64,000 nucleotides of DNA. Source: Bacteroidia bacterium. GTDB taxonomy: Bacteria > Bacteroidota > Bacteroidia > CAIKAF01. The stretch lies in the NCBI GenBank assembly GCA_016742095.1, contig JACVCJ010000004.1:82146-146145 (forward strand). Reading direction: 5' to 3'. Made by a program: the position numbers and the translations under genes. The notes beneath the pieces were generated by a model. The model saw nothing but the letters and a program-made list of their open reading frames with translations, did not search any database and was not told where the DNA came from. Shown one piece after another: positions 1 through 9,099 of this stretch. Each line of letters starts with the position of its first letter. The stretch's first letter is position 1.

Positions 1-480
1 GTTCAGGTTGCAGGTACGCAGTTTGTACAGCTGTTTTATCAGGTTCAGTACCGAGCGCATGGCGCCTACATTGGCGTACGGGCCGTACATTTCGGTGCTG
101 TGTTCCTCGGGCTGCCGGGTGGCGAATATGCGCGGGAAAGCCTCCTGTTTGATGATGATGTGCGGGTAGGTCTTATCATCTTTCAGGTTGATGTTGTAAC
201 GCGGCTGGTACTTTTTGATGAGCGAATTTTCCAGCAGCAGGGCTTCCAGATCGCTGGCCGTAATGATGTACTGTATATCCGTGATCTGCCGCACCATAAG
301 CCGGGTTTTGCCGGTATGCTGCGAAAAATTAGAGAAATAGGAAGACACCCGGTTCCTGAGGTTTTTCGCTTTACCAACGTAGATGATATTTTTTTCTTCG
401 TTGAAGAACTGGTAAACCCCGGGCCGGTCGGGAAGCACACGCAGAACGGTCTGTATATGTTCCGTAAAATCGCTGATCAT
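1..480 (-). CDS. uvrC: UvrABC system protein C, N-terminal part (cut by window edge)
   Basis: The minus strand reads 160 codons from an ATG at 480 with no stop before the window edge, so only the N-terminus is present. It begins MISDFTEHIQTVLRVLPDRP and shows the GIY-YIG nuclease core: PGVYQFF, IIYVGKAKNLRNRV, the ALLLENSLIKKYQPRYN segment and LKDDKTYP. UvrC makes the dual incisions in nucleotide excision repair after UvrAB damage recognition; the GIY-YIG domain makes the 3' cut. A TAA lies two codons upstream of the ATG in the same frame, which fixes the start. The C-terminal RNase H-like nuclease and HhH domains lie outside the window. Confidence 0.95.
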   Translation of the reverse strand, partial: MISDFTEHIQTVLRVLPDRPGVYQFFNEEKNIIYVGKAKNLRNRVSSYFSNFSQHTGKTRLMVRQITDIQYIITASDLEALLLENSLIKKYQPRYNINLKDDKTYPHIIIKQEAFPRIFATRQPEEHSTEMYGPYANVGAMRSVLNLIKQLYKLRTCNLN

Positions 481-489
481 GCCTTAAAG

Positions 490-1467
490 TTACGCTTTTA
501 ATCCCAGGACACTGCGCACTTCCGACAGTTTTTTACGCGCGACAACGCGGGCTTTTTCGGCCCCTACGTTCAGTTCCTTTTCCAGTTCGGCGTTGTTCTC
601 CATAAAATAGTTGAAGCGTTCGCGCTCGGCCCGGTATTTCTGCAGGATCAGTTCGAAGAGCGCCGTTTTGGCGTGTCCGAAACCGTATCCGCCGCGCAGG
701 TAGTTATCACGCATGGTCTCTACATCGGCCGCTTCGGCCAGCAGGCGGTACAGCGCAAACACATTGCAGGTGTCGGGGTTCTTGGGCTCTTCCAGCGGGG
801 TACTGTCCGTAACGATGGATAGTATGTTCTTTTTCAGCTCTTTTTCCGGCAGGAAGATATTGATGGTGTTGTTGTACGACTTGCTCATTTTCTGTCCGTC
901 GGTACCGGGAATGATCTTTACGTTCTCGTCCACCGAGGCCGCGGGTTCACGCAGGCATTCCACGCCGTAGGTGCGGTTAAAGGCGCCGGCCATATCGCGG
1001 GCCATTTCCAGGTGCTGTACCTGGTCTTTACCCACGGGCACCAGGTCTATATCGTACAGCAGAATGTCCGAGGCCATCAGCACGGGATAGGTAAAGAGAC
1101 CGGCATTCACGTCGGACAGGCGCTCGCTCTTGTCTTTGAAGGAGTGCGCATTGGCCAGCATGGGAAAGGGCGTAAAGCAGCTCAGGTACCAGGTAAGTTC
1201 GCATACTTCGGTCACGTCGCTCTGGCGGTAAAAGGTATTCTTCTGCGTATCGAAACCGAACGCAAGCCAGGCCGAAGCTACGGCACGGGTGTTGTACGCG
1301 CGGGTCTCCGGATCTTTTACGGCAGTAAGGGTGTGCAGGTCGGCAATGAACGCGAACGAATCGGTCTCTGCTTGCTGCGACAGCTGGATCATGGGCTGAA
1401 TGGCCCCCAGTATGTTGCCCAGGTGGGGCACGCCTGTGGCCTGAATTCCTGTGAGTATACGTGGCAT
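490..1467 (-). CDS. trpS: Tryptophan--tRNA ligase
   Basis: Class Ic aminoacyl-tRNA synthetase (325 aa) that charges tRNA-Trp. The Rossmann signature motifs are plain: GVPHLGN near the N-terminus (the HIGH motif) and GQKMSKSYNN (the KMSKS motif), with the usual LMASDILLYD and VPVGKDQVQH stretches between them. The start is set at the ATG at 1467 (MPRILTGIQATG). An upstream in-frame ATG at 1509 would add 14 unconserved residues and would place the promoter-like box inside the coding region. The length is normal for bacterial TrpS. It stops 9 bp from uvrC on the same strand, so the two may be co-transcribed. Confidence 0.95.
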   Translation of the reverse strand: MPRILTGIQATGVPHLGNILGAIQPMIQLSQQAETDSFAFIADLHTLTAVKDPETRAYNTRAVASAWLAFGFDTQKNTFYRQSDVTEVCELTWYLSCFTPFPMLANAHSFKDKSERLSDVNAGLFTYPVLMASDILLYDIDLVPVGKDQVQHLEMARDMAGAFNRTYGVECLREPAASVDENVKIIPGTDGQKMSKSYNNTINIFLPEKELKKNILSIVTDSTPLEEPKNPDTCNVFALYRLLAEAADVETMRDNYLRGGYGFGHAKTALFELILQKYRAERERFNYFMENNAELEKELNVGAEKARVVARKKLSEVRSVLGLKA

Positions 1468-1475
1468 AATTATGC

Positions 1476-1493
1476 TAACTTTGCACAAAGATA
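1476..1493. promoter_or_regulatory. Overlapping divergent promoters for trpS and the DUF3109 gene
   Basis: Between the two start codons lies TAACTTTG, two bases, then CAAAGATA. The first (1476-1483) matches the Bacteroidota -7 box TAnnTTTG on the plus strand. The second is TATCTTTG on the minus strand (1493-1486). Each would start transcription about 15-25 nt before its own ATG. No clear -33 element is visible for either. Confidence 0.6.
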
Positions 1494-1511
1494 ACAAAGA
1501 GCGGCGCATTC

Positions 1512-2105
1512 ATGATCGAGATCGGAGAAAGCATTGTGAGCCTGGACGTATTTCAGCGCAGGTTCGTGTGCGACCTGGCGGCCTGTAAAGGGGCCTGCTG
1601 TGTGCATGGCGACAGTGGTGCCCCGCTCGATGCGGAAGAAGCCGATCTGCTACAGAGCGTGTACCCGCAGGTAGAGCCGTATATGCGTGCTGAAGGAATA
1701 CAGGCCGTGGAAGCCCAGGGCTATGCCGTTACGGATGAGGACGGCGACCTGGTTACGCCCCTGGTTTCGGCCGGAGGGGAATGTGCTTACGTGTATTTCG
1801 ACGAAAGCGGCACGGCCAAATGCGCCGTGGAAAAAGCGTATCTCGAAGGCAGAACGGACTGGAAAAAGCCGCTCAGCTGCCATTTATATCCCATACGCAT
1901 TAAAAAGTACAGCCGTTTCGAAGCGGTACAGTACCATGAGTGGGACATCTGCAAACCGGCCTGCGAATGCGGCGAAAAACTGCAGGTACCCGTATACGCC
2001 TTCCTGAAAGAACCCCTTATACGAAAATACGGCCCGGAATGGTATGCCGAACTGGAACTGGTTGCCAGAGAGCTGAAAGCCCAGGGGAAAGACCTGGAAC
2101 GATAG
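1512..2105 (+). CDS. DUF3109 family cysteine-rich protein
   Basis: Protein of 197 aa rich in cysteines: CDLAACKGACC near residue 20, then single cysteines in ECAYVY, KCAVEK and SCHLYP, and a final DICKPACECGEK cluster. This spacing fits the DUF3109 family of Bacteroidota, whose cysteine layout resembles YkgJ-type zinc- or iron-sulfur-binding proteins. The metal and the role are unknown; a bound metal is inference from the cysteine pattern. There is no signal peptide, so it is likely cytoplasmic. It is divergent from trpS with only 44 bp between start codons and converges on the antitoxin gene that ends at 2125. Confidence 0.85.
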   Translation: MIEIGESIVSLDVFQRRFVCDLAACKGACCVHGDSGAPLDAEEADLLQSVYPQVEPYMRAEGIQAVEAQGYAVTDEDGDLVTPLVSAGGECAYVYFDESGTAKCAVEKAYLEGRTDWKKPLSCHLYPIRIKKYSRFEAVQYHEWDICKPACECGEKLQVPVYAFLKEPLIRKYGPEWYAELELVARELKAQGKDLER

Positions 2106-2124
2106 GTAAGCTCCAAAGGAATAT

Positions 2125-2544
2125 TCAGGAAACTTTTTCTTTTTTCACTTTATCCCGGCTGATGGGGTAGGGCCGTAGTAATATCTCCAGCGGATAGCCG
2201 AAAAGCTGGCTGATCTTGCGGGCCATCTCTTTAGAGATCGCTCTTTTGCTATGGAGAATATCGGAAATATAAGCACGGCTTACTTCCAGTTTTCTGGCCA
2301 GGGCGGAGCCGTTCAGATCTTCAGATTCCATGATATACTGAAGGGCATCTAAGCCATTCATTTCTTCGGAATGTACAATGCCTGTTTCCGCTTCATAGGT
2401 TTTCAGCAGGAGTGTAAGTAATTCAATTTCAGAAAGGATCTCCGGGTCCTGAGGGCTATCGGAAAGCAGTTCTTCCAGTACTTTTCCATACGCTGTATAC
2501 TGTTCTGCAGAGTGGATAACGCTGTATTTGATCGTGGCGGCCAT
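2125..2544 (-). CDS. higA: HigA-like antitoxin, XRE family
   Basis: A 139-aa protein when started at the ATG at 2544 (MAATIKYSVIHSAEQY). The N-terminal half has the HigA look (SAEQYTAYGKVLEELL, then IELLTLLLKTYEAETG). The C-terminal half is a helix-turn-helix: LNGSALARKLEVSRAYISDI followed by LHSKRAISKEMARKISQLFG. HigA antitoxins neutralise the HigB ribonuclease and repress their own operon. The partner lies directly upstream on the same strand. The same frame stays open to an ATG at 2655, but those 37 residues lie in the toxin coding region and lack family character. Confidence 0.85.
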   Translation of the reverse strand: MAATIKYSVIHSAEQYTAYGKVLEELLSDSPQDPEILSEIELLTLLLKTYEAETGIVHSEEMNGLDALQYIMESEDLNGSALARKLEVSRAYISDILHSKRAISKEMARKISQLFGYPLEILLRPYPISRDKVKKEKVS

Positions 2545-2891
2545 AGTAAATGAGTTGAATGGTCTGTATAATTTGTGATTGTATATTGAAGATTGGCTTT
2601 GCAGATATTCGTATATTCTGCGTGCGTTCCCATCCATTCTGCAGCCAGGTAGCATCTTTCCTGTAAAAAACGAACGGAAACAATAAGGCGGTATTGATTT
2701 CCCTTAAGGTTAAATACCAGCCTGTTATTTTTAAGGATCGAAACAGTGGGAAAATCATCTTTGATCTTATTAATGCTTTTCCAGTGTAAAGATTCAACGG
2801 TGTGAATGAAACCTTTGATCACCGACTCTTTTTGTGCCTGTTTTTTCCAGAAATGAATAAGTTGAACTTTTCGTTGCAGGTAATTTTCCAT
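2403..2891 (-). CDS. higB: HigB-like mRNA interferase toxin with unusual 3' overlap
   Basis: The N-terminal ~105 residues match the HigB toxin family: HFWKKQAQKESVIKG, HWKSINKIKDDFPTVSIL, then NNRLVFNLKGNQYRLIVSV and GTHAEYTNI. HigB enzymes cut ribosome-bound mRNA. Family members normally end just after the THAEY block, close to the antitoxin start. Here no reading frame has a stop before the antitoxin ATG. The open frame continues to 2403, giving 162 aa and overlapping the antitoxin gene by 142 bp in another frame. The extra ~55 residues resemble nothing familiar. Either the stop was lost by mutation or the tail is real; the toxin may be altered. Confidence 0.75.
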   Translation of the reverse strand: MENYLQRKVQLIHFWKKQAQKESVIKGFIHTVESLHWKSINKIKDDFPTVSILKNNRLVFNLKGNQYRLIVSVRFLQERCYLAAEWMGTHAEYTNICKANLQYTITNYTDHSTHLLWPPRSNTALSTLQNSIQRMEKYWKNCFPIALRTRRSFLKLNYLHSC

Positions 2892-2993
2892 ACTCGTGTT
2901 GTTGTTGAATTATCCGTGTTTTCATAACTGATTGATTTTAATTCCTGATTGTAAAAATGAATGAACGGTCTTTTGTAATGAAGGTGGTTTATG

Positions 2994-3021
2994 CAAAGAT
3001 AATAAAAAAAATGAAATGTCA
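2994..3021 (-). promoter_or_regulatory. Candidate higBA promoter
   Basis: On the minus strand TTG (3021-3019, inside GGTTGACA) is followed after 17 bases by TATCTTTG (3001-2994), an exact TAnnTTTG -7 box. The spacer is slightly shorter than the usual 19-21. It would give a leader of about 100 nt before the toxin ATG at 2891. Confidence 0.5.
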
Positions 3022-3464
3022 ACCATTGGCTGACAAAATTTATTTGCCATTCGTGCTGATATTTATACGAAAACAAGCCGGGCTGCCGCTGTATTAAAAA
3101 ATAAGCCTTTATCGTTACGCTGTGTATCCCCAGTGTTAAATTTTCTTAGCGGCCGCCGGATCGGGTGTCTGATTATCAGTGTATTGATGCGAAAACCCGG
3201 CCGCAACGGGCCATAGCGGGACCCGCCCGGCCGGAATGTGCATAACCACAAATGCTGGCGGCGAAATAAACAGAAAGCTGTTGATAGCAGGCGGAAACAA
3301 AATTCCCCTTTCCCCCGTTATTGAAGTATATTTACATGGCGAATTGATAATGAAAAGATTGTAGCTTCTGTTCTGGTTTTCTGTGTGTTAGCATTATTTC
3401 CCCGCGAACGGCTTTGATATGTAAGGCATTACCCCATTGTTAATAAAAGGCTAAAAAGTCTGAC
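3022..3464. other. Gene-free region between higBA and nrdBA
   Basis: No convincing gene. A GC-rich patch at 3195-3235 contains a hairpin GCGGG-A-CCCGC (3216-3226) and several CCGGCC words. The rest is AT-rich without a recognisable RNA or element. Confidence 0.5.
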
Positions 3465-3494
3465 TTGATACAAGGCAGAAATTGGCCAAATTTG
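3465..3494 (+). promoter_or_regulatory. Candidate nrdBA promoter
   Basis: TTG at 3465-3467 is followed by exactly 19 bases and CAAATTTG at 3487-3494, one mismatch from TAnnTTTG. The start of transcription would fall near 3498, leaving a leader of about 160 nt before nrdB. The -7 box overlaps the left arm of the inverted repeat at 3488-3538. Confidence 0.4.
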
Positions 3495-3538
3495 TAAGGT
3501 CAAAAAAGCGAGCTTGATCGCTGCCCTATTACAAATTT
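3488..3538. repeat. Inverted repeat in the nrdBA leader
   Basis: AAATTTGTAA (3488-3497) and its exact complement TTACAAATTT (3529-3538) enclose a second small stem AGCGA/TCGCT (3507-3511 and 3518-3522). It could be an operator spanning -7 to +40 or a leader hairpin. It does not match the NrdR box. Confidence 0.55.
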
Positions 3539-3655
3539 CACGCACTGACATTCAATATGTTATCCGCAATAAGCACACCGCGGAGGGGATATTGTCGTCT
3601 GTAGTGAATCCGTGAAAAGGCAGCATATAATATATAAACCTCTTATTCGTACAGT

Positions 3656-4729
3656 ATGGAAAACGAAGTGAAAATTGAAACTGACCTGAATTCCGGTAAC
3701 ATCCTTCCCAAGGGTATTACCACCGATGTTGAACCGATCCTGCAGGAAAACCCGGATCGTTTTGTATTATACCCGATCCGTTTCGACGATCTGTGGGCTT
3801 ACTATAAAAAGGCCGAAGGCAGCTTCTGGACGGCCGAGGAAATTGACCTGGCCGCCGACCTGCACGACTGGAACAACCGCCTTAACGACGATGAGCGTCA
3901 CTTTGTGAAGCACGTACTGGCCTTTTTTGCTGCCAGCGACGGTATCGTGAACGAGAACCTGGCCGAGAACTTCGTACGTGAAGTACAGTATAGCGAGGCT
4001 AAATTCTTCTACGGATTCCAGATCATGATGGAAAACGTACACAGTGAAACCTATTCCCTGCTCATCGATACCTATATCCGCGACGAAAAGGAAAAAATGG
4101 GCCTGTTCCAGGCAATGGACACCCTGGACTGTGTGAAGAAAAAAGCCCAGTGGGCCCTGCGCTGGATCGAATCCGACAGCTTTGCCGAGCGCCTCATCGC
4201 CTTTGCCGCCGTGGAAGGTATCTTCTTCTCCGGTTCGTTCTGCTCCATCTTCTGGCTCAAAAAACGCGGCCTGATGCCGGGTCTGGCCTTCAGCAACGAG
4301 CTTATCTCGCGTGACGAAGGTCTGCACTGCGATTTCGCCTGCCACCTGTACACGCAGCACATCATCAATAAACTGCCCAGTGAGCGTATCCGCCAGATCA
4401 TTACCGAGGCCGTGACCATCGAAAAGGAATTCGTATGCGATGCCCTGCCCGTGCGCCTCATCGGTATGAATGCCGATATGATGAGCCAGTACATCGAGTT
4501 CGTGGCCGACCGCCTGCTGGCCGAACTGGGTGTGGAAAAATATTACAACGCCACCAATCCCTTCGACTTTATGGAATACATTTCCATGGAAACGAAAACG
4601 AACTTCTTCGAACGCCGTGTGGCCGAGTACCGTAAGGCCGGCCGCCGCCTCAACATGGAGGAAAGCACTGCCGAGAACGAAGGGGAAGCCACGTCCTCAC
4701 AGTCCTTCTCACTGGATGCCGATTTTTAA
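3656..4729 (+). CDS. nrdB: Class I ribonucleoside-diphosphate reductase, beta (R2) subunit
   Basis: Protein of 357 aa of the ferritin-like R2 family, which houses the metal centre and radical that start ribonucleotide reduction. Seen motifs: the [15 protein letters not shown] helix, [18 protein letters not shown] (an iron-ligand EXXH and the tyrosine in FYGFQ at the usual radical position) and the second ligand segment [16 protein letters not shown]. These resemble the eukaryotic-type R2 rather than E. coli NrdB. The C-terminus ends with an acidic and serine-rich tail, SFSLDADF, as expected for the peptide that docks on R1. nrdA follows after 31 bp, so the two form an operon. Confidence 0.95.
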   Translation: MENEVKIETDLNSGNILPKGITTDVEPILQENPDRFVLYPIRFDDLWAYYKKAEGSFWTAEEIDLAADLHDWNNRLNDDERHFVKHVLAFFAASDGIVNENLAENFVREVQYSEAKFFYGFQIMMENVHSETYSLLIDTYIRDEKEKMGLFQAMDTLDCVKKKAQWALRWIESDSFAERLIAFAAVEGIFFSGSFCSIFWLKKRGLMPGLAFSNELISRDEGLHCDFACHLYTQHIINKLPSERIRQIITEAVTIEKEFVCDALPVRLIGMNADMMSQYIEFVADRLLAELGVEKYYNATNPFDFMEYISMETKTNFFERRVAEYRKAGRRLNMEESTAENEGEATSSQSFSLDADF

Positions 4730-4760
4730 TTAACTTACCTTACAACCTGGCTGAATAATT

Positions 4761-7286
4761 ATGATGTATGTAATAAAAAGAGACGGTAGAAAAGAATCTG
4801 TAAAATTCGATAAGATCACCGCCCGTATCAATAAACTCTGCTATAACCTGAACCCTGAGTTCGTAGACCCCGTAGCCGTTTCGCAACGTGTGATACAGGG
4901 TGTGCGCGATGGCGTACAGACCACCGACCTGGACAACCTGGCTGCCGAAACTGCCGCCACGCTTACGGTACGTCACCCGGACTACGCCCTGCTGGCCTCC
5001 CGCATTGCCGTGAGCAACCTGCACAAGAATACCGAGAAATCCTTCTCCAAAACCATGGAGATGCTTTACGTATACATCGATCCCAAGACCAACGAACGCG
5101 CTTCGCTGCTGGCCGATGACGTATACGACGTGATCCAGAAGAACGCGGAACTGCTGGATTCCACCATTATATACGACCGCGACTATAATTTTGACTATTT
5201 CGGCTTTAAAACGCTGGAAAAATCCTATCTGCTCAAGCTCGACGGTAAAACGGCCGAGCGTCCGCAGCACATGTACATGCGCGTAGCCATTGGTATCCAT
5301 AAGAACGATATCCAGGCGGCCATCGAGACCTACCACCTGCTTTCAGAGGGCTGGTTCACGCATGCCACACCTACGCTGTTCAACGCCGGTACGCCCAAAC
5401 CGCAGATGTCGTCCTGCTTCCTGCTTACCATGAAGGAAGACAGCATCGCCGGCATCTACGATACCCTGAAACAGTGCGCCAAAATTTCGCAGTCTGCCGG
5501 CGGTATCGGCCTCAGCATACACAACATCCGCGCCAAAGGTTCCTATATTAAAGGCACCAACGGTACCAGTAACGGTATCGTTCCCATGCTGCGCGTATTT
5601 AACGATACGGCCCGTTATGTAGACCAGGGCGGCGGAAAACGTAAAGGTTCCTTTGCGGTGTACATCGAGCCCTGGCACGACGATATCTTCGACTTCCTGG
5701 ACCTGCGCAAGAACCACGGTAAAGAAGAACTCCGCGCCCGCGACCTGTTCCTGGCCCTCTGGGTGCCCGACCTGTTCATGAAACGCGTGAAGGAAGACGG
5801 TCACTGGACCCTGTTCTGTCCGAACGAAGCTCCCGGTCTGTCCGAAGCGTACGGTCCGGATTTTGAGACCCTGTTCATCAAATACGAGAACGAAGGCAAA
5901 GGCCGCCGTACTATCAAGGCGCGCGATCTGTGGGCTGCCGTACTGGATGCCCAGATCGAGACCGGCACACCGTACATCCTGTACAAAGATGCCGCCAACC
6001 TCAAAAGCAACCAGAAAAACCTGGGGACCATCAAGTCTTCGAACCTGTGTACCGAGATCATGGAATATACTTCGTCCGAAGAAGTGGCCGTTTGTAACCT
6101 GGCATCCATTGCCCTGCCCAAATTCGTGACCGAAGACAAACAGTTCGATTTCAACCGTCTTTTCGAAGTTACCTACGTAGCTACGAAAAACCTGAACAAG
6201 ATCATTGACTTTAACTACTACCCGGTTCCGGAAGCCCGCTACTCGAACCTGCGCAACCGTCCCATCGGACTGGGCGTACAGGGCCTTGCCGATACTTTTG
6301 TGCGCATGCGCCTGCCTTTCGACAGCGAAGAGGCCAAAACCCTGAACCGCGATATCTTCGAAGCCATTTACTTTGCCGCGCTTACTGCCTCCAAAGACCT
6401 GGCCAAAGAACACGGCGCCTACGAGACCTACGAAGGTTCGCCGATCTCCAAAGGTATCTTCCAGTTCGATATGTGGAACGTGAAGCCCAGCAACCGCTGG
6501 GAATGGGACGTACTGCGTGACGAGATCCTGAAACACGGCGTGCGCAACTCCCTGCTGATGGCCCCCATGCCTACGGCTTCCACCGCACAGATCCTGGGTA
6601 ATAACGAATGTTTCGAGCCTTTCAGCAGCAATATGTACACCCGCAACGTACTCAGCGGTACCTTCCCGGTGGTGAACAAATACCTGCTGAACGACCTGGT
6701 GTCCCTGGGCCTGTGGAACGAAGGCATGAAGAACAAGATCATGACCCACAACGGTTCCATACAGAACATACAGGAGATCCCGGACAACATCAAGGCGCTG
6801 TACAAAACGGTATGGGAGATCAAACAGCGCGACCTGATCGATATGGCGGCCGACCGCGGTGCTTTCATCGACCAGTCGCAGTCGCTGAACATCTTTATCG
6901 ATCAGCCCAACCACGCCAAACTGACGTCTATGCACTTCTACGGCTGGGAAAAAGGTCTCAAGACGGGTATGTACTACCTGCGTACCAAACCGGCTTCACA
7001 GGCCATTAAATTCACCGTGCCTTCGCAGAACTTCAACGACAAGGCCCCTGCCGAAAAAGCAGCAGAAACGGAAAAAGCCGTGGTTGCCGCTGCAGTAACG
7101 GCACCTGTTGCCACAGCCGTAGCCGAACCGGTAGCGGAATACCGCACGCCGGAGCCGGAAACCGTATACGCACCGGTACAGCCCGTAGAAGCCAAAAAAG
7201 CCGACTGGAGCGATGAACCCAGCGTAAACGACCAGCTGAGCTGCTCATTAGACAACCCGGAAGGTTGCGAAATGTGCGGATCGTAG
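4761..7286 (+). CDS. nrdA: Class I ribonucleoside-diphosphate reductase, alpha (R1) subunit
   Basis: Catalytic subunit, 841 aa, which reduces ribonucleoside diphosphates to deoxyribonucleotides. An ATP-cone regulatory domain opens the protein ([20 protein letters not shown]). The barrel carries the cysteine segments [19 protein letters not shown] and [20 protein letters not shown] and the loop [20 protein letters not shown]. The C-terminus ends in CEMCGS, the mobile CxxC pair that is re-reduced by thioredoxin. Between barrel and tail lies a flexible stretch of about 60 residues rich in Ala, Val, Pro and Glu. Two consecutive ATGs (4761 and 4764) could serve as start. A strong terminator follows. 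Confidence 0.96.
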   Translation: MMYVIKRDGRKESVKFDKITARINKLCYNLNPEFVDPVAVSQRVIQGVRDGVQTTDLDNLAAETAATLTVRHPDYALLASRIAVSNLHKNTEKSFSKTMEMLYVYIDPKTNERASLLADDVYDVIQKNAELLDSTIIYDRDYNFDYFGFKTLEKSYLLKLDGKTAERPQHMYMRVAIGIHKNDIQAAIETYHLLSEGWFTHATPTLFNAGTPKPQMSSCFLLTMKEDSIAGIYDTLKQCAKISQSAGGIGLSIHNIRAKGSYIKGTNGTSNGIVPMLRVFNDTARYVDQGGGKRKGSFAVYIEPWHDDIFDFLDLRKNHGKEELRARDLFLALWVPDLFMKRVKEDGHWTLFCPNEAPGLSEAYGPDFETLFIKYENEGKGRRTIKARDLWAAVLDAQIETGTPYILYKDAANLKSNQKNLGTIKSSNLCTEIMEYTSSEEVAVCNLASIALPKFVTEDKQFDFNRLFEVTYVATKNLNKIIDFNYYPVPEARYSNLRNRPIGLGVQGLADTFVRMRLPFDSEEAKTLNRDIFEAIYFAALTASKDLAKEHGAYETYEGSPISKGIFQFDMWNVKPSNRWEWDVLRDEILKHGVRNSLLMAPMPTASTAQILGNNECFEPFSSNMYTRNVLSGTFPVVNKYLLNDLVSLGLWNEGMKNKIMTHNGSIQNIQEIPDNIKALYKTVWEIKQRDLIDMAADRGAFIDQSQSLNIFIDQPNHAKLTSMHFYGWEKGLKTGMYYLRTKPASQAIKFTVPSQNFNDKAPAEKAAETEKAVVAAAVTAPVATAVAEPVAEYRTPEPETVYAPVQPVEAKKADWSDEPSVNDQLSCSLDNPEGCEMCGS

Positions 7287-7310
7287 AATAAAAAGACTGT
7301 AATTGATCTT

Positions 7311-7346
7311 AACAAGGAAGCTCTGCATGAGCGGAGTTTCCTTGTT
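7311..7346 (+). terminator. Rho-independent terminator after nrdBA
   Basis: AACAAGGAA (7311-7319) pairs exactly with TTCCTTGTT (7338-7346); the stem continues inward through GCTC/GAGT with a wobble pair. It lies 24 bp after the nrdA stop and marks the left edge of the AT-rich insert. Confidence 0.8.
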
Positions 7347-7618
7347 TTATAAATATAATCGTTTAATTACCTCTAAAGCGACTCAACCTAACTAACCTTA
7401 ACCTCAACCAATACAAATTTCTCTTATTTAATTAAAATTAGTTGTTATTCTTACACGTACGTGTAGGCTTATGTGGCTTTTTTGGGATAACTAATTGACA
7501 CCTTTTTTGTAGTCAATTTTAGCTATATATGTTGATTAATTGAAAAGTAAAGAGAGTAATTAGGTACGGATAATAACGGCAACCGTTTAGGAATTAAGTA
7601 AATGAAAAGTCTCTGCGT
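7347..7618. other. AT-rich upstream region of the AAA+ gene
   Basis: No gene. It holds short AACCT-type direct repeats (about 7385-7408), the palindrome at 7452-7465, and an inverted repeat AATTGAC/GTCAATT (7493-7499 and 7512-7518). Base composition falls sharply here compared with nrdA. No consensus -7 box was found. Confidence 0.5.
7452..7465. repeat. Perfect 14-bp palindrome upstream of the AAA+ gene
   Basis: TACACGTACGTGTA is its own reverse complement and lies about 155 bp before the start codon at 7619. It is GC-richer than its surroundings and could be a dimer-binding operator. Confidence 0.6.
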
Positions 7619-9022
7619 ATGAATGTATTAGAAAAAATTTTCACGACAAATCAATTAACGGAAGTATTTACTCCTAATACTGTAGCAAAATTAACTTATG
7701 TAAAAAGACAGACCATCGATTCTGATCTTGAAAAGTATTTACAAATACCAGGTAATCAGATAATTATTTATGGGCATTCGGGCGGTGGTAAGACAACATT
7801 GCTCAGGAACAAGCTAAGCGAAATTGGGCAAAATTATATTAAGACACATTGTGAGTCTACAACAACTTTCAATGATTTGCTCATGCAAGCGTTTGACGAA
7901 CTTAATATTTTCTATATTCAAGAAAGAAGTACTAATAGCCAATATTCTATTAGTACTGAGTTAAAGGCAGAATATCTGGGAATAAGTTCCAAAGTCACCT
8001 CAAATTATACAGAAATGCAGGGTGAGAAGAGCATTAGGATAATTCCTCCTCAACTTACACCTCAAAAGTTAGCTCAATTTTTAGGTGAAATTAATTGCTT
8101 ATGGATTATAGAAGACTTCCATAAAGTGGCGGAGCATGAGAAAAAGAGAATAGCAGATGTTATTAAGATTTTTATAGATGCTGCTAATGACTATAAAAAG
8201 GTTAAAATAGTGTGTATTGGTGCTGTAGGAACGGCAAGAGAATTGATTGAATTGGATAATAATTTGAATAATAGAATTGTAGAATTGTTTGTGCCTCTTT
8301 TAACAGATGATGAAATAGATAGTATTGTTGTCAAGGGTTTTGATCTTCTTAATGTTTCAATTACAGACGATTTGAAGGGTAAAATTGTCTATTATTCAAA
8401 TAATTTAGCTTCAATAACTCATCAAATTTGCTATGATTTATGTTTTCACTCGAGAATTCAGAAATCGAAGTTCTTATCTAAACGGCTTAGAAATAATACG
8501 TTTAAGGATGCTGTTAATTCATATGTACGCAAAAATTCAGATACTTTTACTAAGATATATGATACTATAATTTGCCAACGATATGGATGGCACGTATTGA
8601 AAACATTCGAACATCTAGAAAAGGAGCATCTCTCGTTTGATGAAATTAAAACTAAAATTCCTAATCAAAAAAGGCCAAGTGACGAAGAACTTTTAAATTA
8701 TTTAGAACAACTAGGCTCCCCAGAATATAAGGAAATTGTAAGGTATGATAGGAGTTCAATGAAGTATTCAATTTCGAGTCCATTCTTTAAGGCATTTTTA
8801 AAAATGAAACTTGCTTTGGAAAAGGCGGAAAAAAATGAGACTATGGCTCGAAAAAAGAAGAAAATGAATAATAAATACTCAATAGCAGATAGCACTTATA
8901 CTTTGGTTACATCGAATGTAATATTTGATGAGGCGTTTTTTATTCAATATAATGATATATTAGAAACAATGCTTAATGAGGAAACAAAGGTTCATAGAAC
9001 TTTGAGAATTAGTAAAATGTAG
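7619..9022 (+). CDS. AAA+ P-loop ATPase with C-terminal winged-helix-like region
   Basis: A 467-aa protein. The Walker A is GHSGGGKTT (residues 52-60), the Walker B is LWIIEDFH (161-168), and a sensor-1-like strand KIVCIGAVGT lies near residue 200. After the ATPase core, residues ~320-400 (YGWHVLKTFEHLEKEHLSFD, SPEYKEIV, SISSPFFKAF) look like a winged helix, an arrangement seen in ORC/Cdc6-like and STAND-like ATPases. A Lys-rich stretch (ARKKKKMNNK) precedes the tail. The gene is far more AT-rich than its neighbours, which suggests horizontal transfer. It converges on the GHKL-nuclease gene with 77 bp between stops. No specific family was recognised; a defence role is inference from the partner. 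Confidence 0.75.
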   Translation: MNVLEKIFTTNQLTEVFTPNTVAKLTYVKRQTIDSDLEKYLQIPGNQIIIYGHSGGGKTTLLRNKLSEIGQNYIKTHCESTTTFNDLLMQAFDELNIFYIQERSTNSQYSISTELKAEYLGISSKVTSNYTEMQGEKSIRIIPPQLTPQKLAQFLGEINCLWIIEDFHKVAEHEKKRIADVIKIFIDAANDYKKVKIVCIGAVGTARELIELDNNLNNRIVELFVPLLTDDEIDSIVVKGFDLLNVSITDDLKGKIVYYSNNLASITHQICYDLCFHSRIQKSKFLSKRLRNNTFKDAVNSYVRKNSDTFTKIYDTIICQRYGWHVLKTFEHLEKEHLSFDEIKTKIPNQKRPSDEELLNYLEQLGSPEYKEIVRYDRSSMKYSISSPFFKAFLKMKLALEKAEKNETMARKKKKMNNKYSIADSTYTLVTSNVIFDEAFFIQYNDILETMLNEETKVHRTLRISKM

Positions 9023-9099
9023 TTAAAGAAAGAAGAGATTCAGAACGGCCTCTGTGCTTTTTTAGAAAGATGATCTGCGCTGGTGTATATTTAGGGAGA

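Noticed and set aside
3063..3251. 62-codon minus-strand ORF before nrdB
   Set aside because: Arg/Pro-rich translation produced by a GC-rich hairpin patch; no promoter and no conserved pattern.
3465..3655. NrdR box or known riboswitch upstream of nrdBA
   Set aside because: No sequence near the ACAC-TATA-GTGT-type NrdR consensus and no recognisable riboswitch core were found.
5343..6935. 530-codon open frame antisense to nrdA
   Set aside because: It is the exact antisense of a strongly conserved enzyme gene; the biased codon use of nrdA leaves the opposite strand free of stops. The protein has no recognisable motif.
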